DNA of 39,717 bases from B16-G9 sp964400655 (GTDB lineage Bacteria > Bacteroidota > Bacteroidia > Bacteroidales > F082), in assembly GCA_964400655.1 (NCBI GenBank), contig CAYNVN010000076.1, positions 1-39,717 on the forward strand. The letters run 5' to 3'. Both the position numbers and the translations under genes were made by a program. Shown in pieces: positions 1 to 8,590 of the stretch; positions within the stretch are counted from its first letter, which is position 1, and each line of letters opens with the position of its first letter. The notes under the pieces were generated by a model, which saw nothing but the letters and a program-made list of their open reading frames with translations, did not search any database and was not told the origin of the DNA.

Positions 1-1279
1 ATGTACCGGTTGCGGCACTAACTTCTACGAAAAAACCTTGTCCCATAGCAATGTATTGAGTACCTCCATTACTTCCAGCTCCTCCAACATAAGAAGCCCA
101 ACTTGTTCCATTATAAACATATATCGCATCATACAAATCAGTCTTAGTCCAACCTGCAGAAGCTTCCCAATCAATAGCAGAAGTAAAAGGATTTCCAACA
201 AAATTGTGACCACTATTGGTATTCACCATATTATTTGAAGAACCAACGGTACCTGACCTCAAAGAACCTTCAAAAGTAAAAGTAACAGGAGAAGTTCCTG
301 TCTCAACGGCAGTAAAATAACCGGTCATATCACCCATCACTTGATTCGTATCAGTAAGATAAGAATATGTTCCTGTTGATTCATCAAACTCAGTAACCCA
401 AACAAATGGGCTATCATTAAAATAGGTACCTGAAAAATCAGCTCCGCTTACCGGAGATGAAAATCCGTGCCATTGACCATCGGTTTCATAACGCTCAACC
501 GTAGTAGTTCCCGATACATTTACATCGGTTCCCTCACCTATGAAAGAACCATCACCGGAAGCATCAGATTCAAGATATAAATCGCCTCCAATGTTTAATG
601 TACCGCTAACCGTAAGCTGACCTCCACTTTTGATGGTAACATCATTGGCATAAGCTGTACCGGTAACTGTAGTTTCAGAACCTGAAACAACAAATACATT
701 GTGCCAGCTATTGGGCACAACTCCTGATGTCCAGTTAGCAGCCACATCCCAATCACCACCGGCGATTGTGTCATTTACATAACCCCCTTCTACAGCACCG
801 TTGGTAACGTCTGCATCAGAAAATATATATGTAACATAATTACTTGGTAAAAATTGTGATTCATCACTACCGTAATCAGATGTTTCAAATTTAAGATCTG
901 AATTACCACCCAAAAACTTAAACTTTAAATCTATTAACTTTCCATCAGGAACATTAATAGTAACACCAAGTGATGCTGATTCCCCTAGCACTTTAATAAT
1001 ACCAGGTGAAGGTTCAGTTATTGTAAACTTTGTAACTGCGGAATTTGCATTTGCGGTGTCAACATATTGAAGAATAGCGGTATCATAATCGTAATATACC
1101 GTAATTGTAAATACATCTCCTATACTTGTAACATCAATTGGAGCATTAATAGTATCACCTACGGAAGGTGCATTTCCATTTGCACTATTAAATGTATCAG
1201 TGGAAAGCGTCTGGGCTTTTATTCCAAAAGAAAGGAATAAACCTATGCTTAAAAATATAACTAATTTTCTCATATCCAT
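1..1279 (-). CDS. Secreted cohesin-like surface protein, C-terminus outside window
   Basis: The frame is open from ATG at 1279 to base 1 with no stop, so at least 426 codons are present and the 3' end is missing. The first 23 residues form a signal peptide (MDMRKLVIFLSIGLFLSFG then IKAQ). A second in-frame ATG at 1273 is an equally good start. Residues about 25-165 look like a cohesin-type beta-sandwich, similar to those in the three genes upstream. Next comes a GGDWDVAANWTSGVVP segment, typical of large Bacteroidota secreted proteins, and then a beta-rich stretch with GHNFVGNPF that usually lies ahead of a T9SS C-terminal domain. The sorting domain itself would lie beyond the window. The gene starts 23 bases after its neighbour's stop, so it probably shares a transcript. 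Export by Sec plus T9SS is inferred and no enzymatic motif is visible. Confidence 0.8.
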   Translation of the reverse strand, partial: MDMRKLVIFLSIGLFLSFGIKAQTLSTDTFNSANGNAPSVGDTINAPIDVTSIGDVFTITVYYDYDTAILQYVDTANANSAVTKFTITEPSPGIIKVLGESASLGVTINVPDGKLIDLKFKFLGGNSDLKFETSDYGSDESQFLPSNYVTYIFSDADVTNGAVEGGYVNDTIAGGDWDVAANWTSGVVPNSWHNVFVVSGSETTVTGTAYANDVTIKSGGQLTVSGTLNIGGDLYLESDASGDGSFIGEGTDVNVSGTTTVERYETDGQWHGFSSPVSGADFSGTYFNDSPFVWVTEFDESTGTYSYLTDTNQVMGDMTGYFTAVETGTSPVTFTFEGSLRSGTVGSSNNMVNTNSGHNFVGNPFTSAIDWEASAGWTKTDLYDAIYVYNGTSWASYVGGAGSNGGTQYIAMGQGFFVEVSAATGT

Positions 1280-1302
1280 AATTTTTAATTTATAATTACA
1301 TT

Positions 1303-3042
1303 TTAAGGCATCGGATTAAATCCGGCATTGGCATCGCCAGAACATATTCCACTAAAATTCTGAGATACGTTACTATCCACAACATTTACAGAAACATTGT
1401 CAAAAATCCAGTCAGGAGCTGTCCATGCTGCAACTTTAGTATTAGCACCTGAAGGATTATTAACACTTCCATAAACAATGTAAGCATCTGTCTGGTCAGG
1501 ACCACTAACAGTTTCACTTACATTAGCAGCCTTTGCATAAAGGCCTGTCATCGTTGAATAAGTTCCATAAATAAGGTATGCATCAGAAGCATCATAACTC
1601 CATTTCGCATCAATATTAGTAACTGCATCCAGAAAATACGTACCAACTGCAACATTACTAAATAAATAATTTCCTAATGAATCAGTTGTTGCAGTATAAG
1701 CAACAGTAGAATCAGCAGCATTTTTTAAATAAACGGTTGTTACATCTGCCCCTTTCGTTCCTATTGGACGACTTGGATGGTCACAATAAGTTAACTGTCC
1801 GCTAACCGTAAAACTTGCAACACTTCCATCATATAAACTTGTAGGCAAAGTAGCAGCATATTTATCTTTAAGAATGGTACCACTCTCAAATTGAACCACT
1901 GCTAATCCTCCGGAAACTCCATACGTAAAGTTGAGTGTAACCAGTGTATCATCAGCAATAAGGCTGCCAGCTCCACTCCACTGTAAGGTAACATCTCCTG
2001 TTGAGTTATTAGAATTTACCGTCCAGCCGGTTAAAACATTAGTTGTAATTCCTGTGAAAGCTAACTTTGACTTATCGAAACCAATATTCAATGTGATAGC
2101 CCCAACCGTATCACCGGTAAAATCAGCAGCAACAATAGGAACACTAACCGGTGTTGCAATTGTATCCGGGGTTCCACTTACATTTAAAATTGTAAGCGAA
2201 CGTGTTCCAATAACAGGATTGATCTGTCCATCGGTATAATCAGTTGCCAGGGGAGATAAAGATGCGTTATTGACTTCACTACCAGGTGAAAATTCCAAAT
2301 CAGCATTCCCTCCATTATAAGTGAACTTGATACTGAACAGATGGGTAGAACTTGTGCAGTTTATCGGCCCTCCTGTCCATTCAATTTCAAGTACACCATT
2401 ATTTGCATTGGCGGTCATACCTGATATAGCATAACCAATAAGGCCGTCAAAACTAACCTGCATTTCATCGTAACTAATCTTAAAAGTAAAATCAGAAACG
2501 TCACTAAATCCGGTACCCTCCATATAAACAGGCATGTTCACAACATCTCCTACCGTATCGGTAATTGTAGTCATACTGACCGTACCAACAGCAGTTGATT
2601 GCATAACAGAGCCATCTAAATAAGTTACAGGTGAAATTACTCCCAAATTGCTATTTGCAACTTCACATTGAGTTGTATCAAAGGATAAAACACCCGAGAA
2701 ACCACCATGATAATCAAATAGCAAATCAAAAGCCTTACCATTTATATTGTACCCTGTGCCGGTATTAGAAGAGGTATAAGTAATGGTAATTTCATCACCA
2801 CTAGCATTTGCCACCCAGCTACCCGCTAATTGAGTTGAGTCGATACCGGTAAAATCCATCAAATCCGAATTAAATCCGATGACAAAAGTAATGGCAGCAA
2901 CATCAGTAAAGCTGAGCATATCAACCTTCACACGGATATCTCCCGGTGGTTTGGTGACAGAATCAATCTGTACTGTTTGTGCCATTACACCCTGCGCGGC
3001 TATCAACAAAACCACTATGAGTTGTAATAATCTTTTTAACAT
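1303..3042 (-). CDS. Secreted protein with three cohesin-like modules and a dockerin-like tail
   Basis: The product is 579 aa from the ATG at 3042, chosen because MLKRLLQLIVVLLIAAQGVMAQ is a textbook signal peptide; an upstream ATG at 3081 would add 13 residues. Three repeats of about 125 residues each begin with a strand, carry a GFSDVSDFTFKISYDEMQV-like core and end in a YxDGxV/I motif, which is a cohesin-like pattern. A CnaB/SdrD-like module follows (GQLTYCDHPSRPIGTKGADV, then DSLGNYLFSNVAVGTYFLDA). Two dockerin-like half repeats come next (DASDAYLIYG and DQTDAYIVYG). The protein stops directly after CSGDANAGFNPMP, the point at which the related product at 4230-5270 continues (VGDVNASYIP) into another cohesin-like module and a T9SS domain. 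No sorting domain is visible here. It may be a natural short form or truncated. The function is probably structural or adhesive (inference). Confidence 0.8.
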   Translation of the reverse strand: MLKRLLQLIVVLLIAAQGVMAQTVQIDSVTKPPGDIRVKVDMLSFTDVAAITFVIGFNSDLMDFTGIDSTQLAGSWVANASGDEITITYTSSNTGTGYNINGKAFDLLFDYHGGFSGVLSFDTTQCEVANSNLGVISPVTYLDGSVMQSTAVGTVSMTTITDTVGDVVNMPVYMEGTGFSDVSDFTFKISYDEMQVSFDGLIGYAISGMTANANNGVLEIEWTGGPINCTSSTHLFSIKFTYNGGNADLEFSPGSEVNNASLSPLATDYTDGQINPVIGTRSLTILNVSGTPDTIATPVSVPIVAADFTGDTVGAITLNIGFDKSKLAFTGITTNVLTGWTVNSNNSTGDVTLQWSGAGSLIADDTLVTLNFTYGVSGGLAVVQFESGTILKDKYAATLPTSLYDGSVASFTVSGQLTYCDHPSRPIGTKGADVTTVYLKNAADSTVAYTATTDSLGNYLFSNVAVGTYFLDAVTNIDAKWSYDASDAYLIYGTYSTMTGLYAKAANVSETVSGPDQTDAYIVYGSVNNPSGANTKVAAWTAPDWIFDNVSVNVVDSNVSQNFSGICSGDANAGFNPMP

Positions 3043-3094
3043 ATTTTGAGTTTTTAATTGTTTAAAATAAATTTTCATCATAAATCATAAATAC

Positions 3095-4141
3095 TTAATT
3101 CCTCAGGAACTTTTTTAAGAATAAAACATGATTACCCTTATAAAGATAAACCTGATACAATCCTGACGACCCCTCTCGCAAATGAAACTCAAATGTATCA
3201 CCTGAAGTAATATCATTCAAATTATATTGATCGATTATCTGTCCAGCAGGATTTATTAATACCATCCTGCCCGATAAAACATCTGCATTTACTCTGCAAT
3301 ACAATTTATCATTTGCAGGGACAGGCCAGATTAAAAGGCCGGAATCATCTTTCAGAGATTCATGCAATCCGTTTGGAGTAACCAAAAGTTCACTTTCCGA
3401 AGTTCCATCGGAACAAACCCCATTAGATATCAAACACCTGTAAAGGCTTTCATTCATATCAGCAGTAACTTTCTCAATAGATAGTTCCGGAGTCAAAACA
3501 CCCGAATAAACTTCATTTTCTTCGAGGTTTATCCAATCATCACCATCCATTGTTTGCCACTGATACTCTGCGCCTTCAATGGTGCCGGATAACTCAATTG
3601 TTGCCGAATTTCCCTCGGTAATTGTCTGTGAAACCGGTTCAGTCCATAGAGAATTCAAAGCAATTAATGAACCTCCAACATACTGAACCCCCTCTACAAC
3701 ACTTAAATCGGGATTAATAAATTCGCAATTATCCTGAAATTCAAAATCAACAGAACCACCACCTTTTACCAAAAAACGAACATTGCACATCAGGCCGTTT
3801 TCGATAGTGGCAGGTGTAAGGCTAAACCAGTTCAATATCACAAGTTGGTTTCCTCCGTCTTCACCTCCAATAAAATCGCCTGTTGCAAATTCCCCGTTTA
3901 TATCTTCAACACCAATATATTTTACAACATTGGTATCGGTAGATATATATAAGGTAAGTGCTGCTATATTCGTCATATTTTCCACATTAACCGGAATCAG
4001 CATTTCGGTAGTACTGCAACCGGTAGTATCACCAATCTTCACAACCGGCTGACCATTTACAACAGCGACAAACATCACCATTGCCATCAAGGCCATTGCC
4101 AGGTTGCGAAAATCAGTTGATATATTTTTTATCGATTGCAT
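3095..4141 (-). CDS. T9SS-sorted surface protein with cohesin-like and Ig-like domains
   Basis: The product is 348 aa. A signal peptide covers about residues 1-30 (hydrophobic core LAMALMAMVMFVAVVNGQ). Residues 31-160 form a cohesin-like module (VKIGDTTGCSTTEMLIPVNV at its start, YVGGSLI at its end). Residues about 165-255 form an Ig-like domain with paired cysteines (YQWQTMDGDDW, then LYRCLISNGVC). The last 80 residues are a T9SS type A C-terminal domain (LLIWPVPANDKLYCRVN, GRMVLINPAGQIIDQYNL, GLYQVYLYKGNHVLFLKKFL). The protein should therefore cross the outer membrane by T9SS and be anchored or released at the surface. It has no catalytic motif. It lies between a terminator-like hairpin and the next cohesin-like gene, so it may have its own promoter or depend on read-through. 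Confidence 0.85.
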   Translation of the reverse strand: MQSIKNISTDFRNLAMALMAMVMFVAVVNGQPVVKIGDTTGCSTTEMLIPVNVENMTNIAALTLYISTDTNVVKYIGVEDINGEFATGDFIGGEDGGNQLVILNWFSLTPATIENGLMCNVRFLVKGGGSVDFEFQDNCEFINPDLSVVEGVQYVGGSLIALNSLWTEPVSQTITEGNSATIELSGTIEGAEYQWQTMDGDDWINLEENEVYSGVLTPELSIEKVTADMNESLYRCLISNGVCSDGTSESELLVTPNGLHESLKDDSGLLIWPVPANDKLYCRVNADVLSGRMVLINPAGQIIDQYNLNDITSGDTFEFHLREGSSGLYQVYLYKGNHVLFLKKFLRN

Positions 4142-4185
4142 GAAAAACTATTCTGTTAATTCTTATATTATTTATGATTTTTAAT

Positions 4186-4218
4186 AATGTATTTGGAGCA
4201 AATTGCTCCAAATACATT
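4186..4218 (-). terminator. Perfect 16-bp inverted repeat, terminator-like hairpin
   Basis: Arms at 4186-4201 and 4203-4218 are exact reverse complements around a single base, giving a 14-bp stem with a five-base loop. It begins 11 bases after the stop of the frame ending at 4230 and lies 44 bases before the next start at 4141. The U-tract that would follow on the minus strand is weak (TTATTAAAAATC), so it may be an imperfect terminator or an mRNA-stabilising 3' end that lowers expression of the downstream surface genes. Confidence 0.6.
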
Positions 4219-4229
4219 ACTCAATGAAA

Positions 4230-5270
4230 TTAGTGAACAACAATCATTCTCTTAACAACAGAGTAGTTGTTTAACTCACCCTGTACTGTGATGTGATAGA
4301 AGTAAACTCCAGGTTTAACATTGCTACCTGTAAAGACTGCATTCTGTACACCAGATTCCTGATAAGCATCAACAAGTGTGGTTACAAGCATACCAACACT
4401 GTTATAAACATCAACCTTAACTTTACCATTTTCAGGTAAGGTGTAGCTAATTGTAGTTGACTGATCAAACGGGTTAGGATAGTTACTTGTTGAGAGATCG
4501 GTCGAAACAATAGCACCCTTATTGGTTGTTACACCAATGGTTTTAAGGTTAACATTGCTAATCGGATTGGCATTTGCATCAGCCAGTTCGGTAATTGCAT
4601 TTAATGTAAACAGCTCGGTTCCTTCAGGAATTTCAGCCAATACACGTACTCTGATTTGAGCCACCGTTGCGTTTTCTTTCAATGTTACTGGCTCTGTTGA
4701 GAACCATGCAATGTTCAAAACACCCTCTTCCTGATTGATGAACATATCATCATCCGAATAGTTGGTTCCAAGTACTTCAATCAAATCGTTTCTATAATTG
4801 AAGCTTAAGGTAATGGCACCTGCTTCAACATCACGGTCAACGCTAACAGGAATGGTCATTTCCTCACCAACCTGAGTTCCGGCAATACCTTCATATGAAA
4901 GTGTCATAGCTGATTTAGCTTTTAAGCCTGATCCCGGAGGAATGTAACTTGCATTAACATCACCAACCGATTCGTAGTAGATGTTGATATAGTTGGCTTT
5001 ACCATACCATGGCAATGCTACCGAAGTATATTTATGGTTGGTTGCCTGCTGGAAGTACATGTATTCGTTTCCACTGTGGTTAAACGGTACATCAATTGAA
5101 TCACGTGTTGTTCCGGTAGTGTCAAACGGTGTATTCCAAGTGATGTGCGGTAATGAATCTACCATTCTGCCGGTAACTTTAAAGTTCGGGCTAAACTGAT
5201 TAGAAGATCCATTATCGGGATAACTACCAAGTAATCCTACTGCACGATATTTAGCTGTTAAAGCGTCCAA
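4230..5270 (-). pseudogene. C-terminal fragment of split surface protein: dockerin-like half, cohesin-like, T9SS domain
   Basis: This 346-codon open stretch is in the same frame as the gene starting at 7670 and is separated from it by TAG (5361-5363) and TGA (5313-5315). The nominal start is TTG at 5270; the next in-frame ATG lies about 37 codons in, and there is no signal peptide, so independent secretion is implausible. It begins inside the second dockerin-like half repeat (upstream in-frame bases read DDGNLTGSITALDALTAKYR). It continues through VGDVNASYIPPG and a cohesin-like module (about 120-250). It ends with an unmistakable T9SS type A domain (SNYPNPFDQSTTISYTLPEN, VKVDVYNSVGMLVTTLVD, KPGVYFYHITV, VVKRMIVVH). 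The sequence is well preserved, suggesting recent inactivation, recoding or an assembly error. Confidence 0.75.
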
Positions 5271-5312
5271 AGCAGTAATGCTTCCGGTCAGGTTCCCATC
5301 ATCAACACCAAA

Positions 5313-5363
5313 TCAATAGTCACCGTATGCCGGTGATGATGCCTGAGGCCCAACCCATGCCTA
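5313..5363 (-). other. Two in-frame stop codons inside an otherwise continuous reading frame
   Basis: Reading the minus strand in the frame of the gene starting at 7670 gives APYN, TAG (5363-5361), AWVGPQASSPAYGDY, TGA (5315-5313), FGVDDGNLTG, and then continues into the fragment ending at 4230 with no frameshift. Single-base changes could restore sense (CAG for TAG, TGG for TGA). Both stops sit between the two half repeats of the dockerin-like domain. TAG and TGA are ordinary terminators elsewhere in the window (rpsR, panB), so genome-wide reassignment is excluded. Confidence 0.9.
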
Positions 5364-7670
5364 ATTATAAGGTGCAGCTTGAATATCAGTACTTGCAGCC
5401 ATTAACTGAATGGCCAACGCATCGGTAGCATTAACGCCACCCCAGTTATTGTAAGTATAAGTATTACCAAGCGTTGTATGTGTAGTTGGTACCGGAGGAT
5501 TGTTATGATAAATAAATCCACCATCCCAAATTTTCAGGTAGTACTCTGCATCACAACCATAGGTATGCGAATCCAAATTAAAATCAAAGTATGACATCAA
5601 TTCATTAAGGTCTTCCATTAATCTCGGCTGTACATATGCCGTGTCAACTGCATTTGCATCAGCAGTACTATCTACATACAATATTACATAGAAATAATCA
5701 AACGGAATGGTATAATAATCGTCTGTTGCAAATGGTGAAGGCATATAGGTTTCCACACTGTTCCAGTATTTCACCTGACCGGCAAGGGTTGGCATATTCA
5801 AATCGATATCGAACGAGTTACTACCTTCACAGGTAATAGGTGATCCGGTAATTGAAGAAATAACACTGATATTTCCTGTAACATTATAATCATCACCCCA
5901 CTCAACTGTTACTGACGTACCGGTAGCGGTAGTTAACCCATTTGTAAATAAGCCTCCCGAAATTGTCCAATTATAAGTCATACCCGAAGTATTGCAACTG
6001 GTATCGGTAACGGTATAGGTTGTTTTTGAACATGTATAAACAGATGTATCACCTGATATAACAGGTCTTGGAGTATCGAAATAATTAATTGTGAAAGTCG
6101 TATCGGTAGTACACGGTCCATTTTGGGCATGGTAAGTAATAGCATATGAACCACAAGTAGAAACATATACATGATAATTATCAGTTGTAGCATACGGATT
6201 ATAAACAATCGAATCAACGCCTACACCTGTCATCCATGCAGTATCACCATAACTACAATTATCAAAATAATTTGCGGTTACATATGAGTCAAAACCACAA
6301 ATTGTATCATTATTCATAACAGTAAGCGTAGGTGTATCTGCAAAATTGTAAGCAACGGTATCTGTTGCAGAACATTTACCATTAACTACCGTATAAGCAA
6401 ATTCATAAACCCCGCAGGAATCTACAACAACATCTGTATTATCTGATGTTTCATCTGTAAATACAACATGACCGGGTCCTGATACTTTAGTCCAAAGTGT
6501 TGTTGGTGTTGTACCATTGTCACAACCAACTGTGTAACTAGCCGTAAGTGTTGCAGTATCTCCACAAACAGTATCTTCTGCCGGCATGGTTATAACAGGG
6601 GTATCGTAAAAATATATATTCACAAAATCAGAATCTGCACATAAACCATTTGTTACTTTATAATAAAATGTATAGCTACCGCAAACATCTGTTGTTACTG
6701 TGTCACCGCTAAATACGGGATTAGCACCGGCAGGTGCAACACTTGTGTACCAAGCTGTTGTTACAGGATCATTCGAACTTGTACAATTAACGGTATAGCT
6801 AGGATTAAATTCATATCTTAAACCGCAAACCGACGAATCCTGACCGGCACTAACAGTAGGTGTATCATAAAAGAAAAGATCAAGTGTATCTTTTGCTACT
6901 GTACATCCCTGCGTATTTGTTACATTTAATACCAGTTGATATGCTCCACAACTTGGTGCAGTAAATGTAAAAATACTATCAGGATCAGGATCCTTTGGAT
7001 AAACTGAAGATGAGTCAGCTCCATTAACATACCACGATACAATAGTATCAGTTACCTGAGTACCCATATTATACATAAAATGTATATCCGTAGTTAAACC
7101 ACAAACAGTATCATCAGCAAAAAACCAGTCGATGGTTGGTGAACTGAATAAATAAACCTGTGCCTGAGCATTGTCAGTTGCGTTCCAGGTATATTTTAAT
7201 ACATAATTTCCGGGAGCATCAGTTGTATAAAATGCTGTATCATTTGTTATATCTCCCATTAAAGTCAAATCAAAATGAACCTCAGCATCAGGACTACTCC
7301 ATCCATAACCGCTACCTGCTGAAGGATAAGGAGGACATGTACTGCCGCCTGTTGAGGAAACATTTGCCACCGCAGTATCTACCTGAGTAGTACCTTCCCA
7401 ACATTTATTAGTTCTGGTAATTGAAAACGTACACGATCTGGAACCGTCACTATTTTTTGTAATAACAGAACCATTCTGGGCATTCATCATGATTTCATCG
7501 TAAAATCCGGCTTGAGTAATCTCAATGAATTTTACACCCGGGTCGTTCAAAGCTTTAATAAGCTCGTTGTTGTTGGCTACTTTCACAGTGTTACCCTTTT
7601 GGGCAAACATGTTTTGCGTGAAAAACAGCACTAGTGTTGCAGTGAACACTAACAGTAATAATTTTTTCAT
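5361..7670 (-). CDS. Large secreted protein with PKD/Ig-like repeats, N-terminal part of interrupted gene
   Basis: This 769-aa open frame ends at TAG and is best read as the N-terminal two thirds of a gene reaching to 4230 (1146 positions plus the terminal stop, two of them internal stops). Residues 1-24 are a signal peptide (MKKLLLLVFTATLVLFFTQN). Residues about 188-620 hold five tandem modules of 80-90 residues. The first four open with a D-x-x-[VI]-C-G motif (190, 282, 369, 458) and close with FxDTP; each carries further Cys pairs, resembling the PKD/Ig-like repeats of Bacteroidota surface proteins. Residues 628-740 look like a CnaB-type fold. WGGVNATDALAIQLMA (743-758) is a first dockerin-like half repeat. 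Without the downstream part it lacks a T9SS signal and would probably stay periplasmic. It is the first gene of the minus-strand cluster and has a convincing promoter upstream. The function is probably structural or adhesive. Confidence 0.8.
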   Translation of the reverse strand: MKKLLLLVFTATLVLFFTQNMFAQKGNTVKVANNNELIKALNDPGVKFIEITQAGFYDEIMMNAQNGSVITKNSDGSRSCTFSITRTNKCWEGTTQVDTAVANVSSTGGSTCPPYPSAGSGYGWSSPDAEVHFDLTLMGDITNDTAFYTTDAPGNYVLKYTWNATDNAQAQVYLFSSPTIDWFFADDTVCGLTTDIHFMYNMGTQVTDTIVSWYVNGADSSSVYPKDPDPDSIFTFTAPSCGAYQLVLNVTNTQGCTVAKDTLDLFFYDTPTVSAGQDSSVCGLRYEFNPSYTVNCTSSNDPVTTAWYTSVAPAGANPVFSGDTVTTDVCGSYTFYYKVTNGLCADSDFVNIYFYDTPVITMPAEDTVCGDTATLTASYTVGCDNGTTPTTLWTKVSGPGHVVFTDETSDNTDVVVDSCGVYEFAYTVVNGKCSATDTVAYNFADTPTLTVMNNDTICGFDSYVTANYFDNCSYGDTAWMTGVGVDSIVYNPYATTDNYHVYVSTCGSYAITYHAQNGPCTTDTTFTINYFDTPRPVISGDTSVYTCSKTTYTVTDTSCNTSGMTYNWTISGGLFTNGLTTATGTSVTVEWGDDYNVTGNISVISSITGSPITCEGSNSFDIDLNMPTLAGQVKYWNSVETYMPSPFATDDYYTIPFDYFYVILYVDSTADANAVDTAYVQPRLMEDLNELMSYFDFNLDSHTYGCDAEYYLKIWDGGFIYHNNPPVPTTHTTLGNTYTYNNWGGVNATDALAIQLMAASTDIQAAPYN

Positions 7671-7756
7671 ACGATAAAAATTAGGTTAATAAAATAATAA
7701 TTTAGAAAATTTAAAAAGTTCATATGTTAATTTTAAACATAATCTTCAAAAGATGT

Positions 7757-7786
7757 CAAATATATGTAAAAAACCATTGATAGCAA
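7757..7786 (-). promoter_or_regulatory. Bacteroidota-type promoter of the surface-protein cluster
   Basis: The minus strand shows TTG at 7786-7784, a 19-base spacer and TATATTTG at 7764-7757, matching the phylum consensus. Transcription would start near 7752, leaving a leader of about 80 bases before the ATG at 7670. A 6-bp inverted repeat (CCATTG, 7774-7779; CAATGG, 7784-7789) overlaps the upstream box and could be an operator, although this is untested. Confidence 0.6.
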
Positions 7787-8026
7787 TGGATTCGGCTTAC
7801 TTTTTTACAACAATCCCACATCCAATTAAGTTTCAAATCTTTAATATGGTGGCAATAGCTAAAATTATGCCATCCTTTAACACTCTTTGATTCTAAAACA
7901 CTTATAGAATCTACATTTGCTTCAATTCCGTTATCGGCTATTGATTATGGGAAATCAATTACAAAAACGGAGATTAACTGATTTTCTATATACGTTATAA
8001 CCAAAAAAAGTTTCACAAAAATATAG

Positions 8027-8034
8027 TAGTTTTG
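8027..8034 (+). promoter_or_regulatory. Putative -7 box of DUF1573 lipoprotein gene
   Basis: TAGTTTTG matches TAnnTTTG and lies 29 bases before the ATG at 8064. No good TTTG is found at the expected upstream spacing, so the call rests on one half of the consensus. Confidence 0.4.
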
Positions 8035-8063
8035 TTGCATTCCCTAATAAAAGCATAAAAAAT

Positions 8064-8552
8064 ATGTTCAGGATTTTTGTAATTTACATCACTATTTCCC
8101 TAACATTTTTTACACGATGTACTGAAAATAAACATATATCAGCACCGAAAGTCAATACAAAGCAAGTAACTACAGTTCGTACAGGAACAAATGAGCAAAA
8201 AAAAGGAGCAGTCATTTTTATACGTAATCAAAACATCAACGCCGGAAAAATTGAACAAAACACTCCCTTAATGCGTGATGTTTACTATTTGAACAGAGGG
8301 GACGAATCTTTAATTATTTCCAATGTAAGAACTTCGTGCAATTGCACTGTGGCCTCTTTTTCTAAAACCCCGTTAATGCCCGGCGATTCGGCCAAAATAG
8401 TACTTGAACTGGATACCGAAAACAAAGGAGAATATCACAAAATCATGGCAGTATATTCTAATGCCGTTAACGATTACGACAGTACCATTAACAGCTCACG
8501 GATTTTGGTAAAAGTACAATGGAATGTAGTTGCAAAACATGAGAAAAAATAA
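8064..8552 (+). CDS. DUF1573-family lipoprotein
   Basis: The product is 162 aa. A short hydrophobic N-terminus ends in a lipobox-like FFTRC with Cys19 as the probable lipidated residue, suggesting a periplasmic lipoprotein. Residues about 50-155 match DUF1573 of Bacteroidota: a beta-sandwich with DVYYLNRGDESLIISNVR, the conserved TSCNCTVASFSKTPLMPGDS core (Cys-x-Cys then PxxPG-like turn) and a closing AVYSNAVND strand. This Hydin/ASH-like fold has no assigned enzymatic role in most Bacteroidota proteins. The gene stands alone, convergent with lepA and 38 bases from its end. The family call is firm but the function is unknown. Confidence 0.85.
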   Translation: MFRIFVIYITISLTFFTRCTENKHISAPKVNTKQVTTVRTGTNEQKKGAVIFIRNQNINAGKIEQNTPLMRDVYYLNRGDESLIISNVRTSCNCTVASFSKTPLMPGDSAKIVLELDTENKGEYHKIMAVYSNAVNDYDSTINSSRILVKVQWNVVAKHEKK

Positions 8553-8590
8553 GTTCTTTTATCAGAAAAAGTCAACGGTCAATCCATCTC

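Larger units (their letters stand above)
7671..8063. other. Divergent intergenic region between surface cluster and DUF1573 gene
   Basis: These 393 bases hold the minus-strand promoter at 7757-7786 and a possible plus-strand -7 box at 8027-8034. Two short inverted repeats (GATTCTA/TAGAATC at 7889-7911, and ATTGATT/AATCAAT around 7942-7961) lie between them without a U-tract. A 63-codon open stretch on the minus strand (7756-7944) has no usable start and resembles nothing known to me. No RNA gene is recognised. Confidence 0.5.

Noticed and set aside
5313..5315. TGA as selenocysteine or a reassigned tryptophan codon
   Set aside because: TGA and TAG act as normal stops in other genes here, no selenocysteine machinery is visible, and a second stop 48 bases earlier would also need decoding.
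7756..7944. 63-codon open stretch on the minus strand, rich in Cys, His and Trp
   Set aside because: It has no start codon near its beginning, overlaps the surface-cluster promoter and matches no family I recognise.
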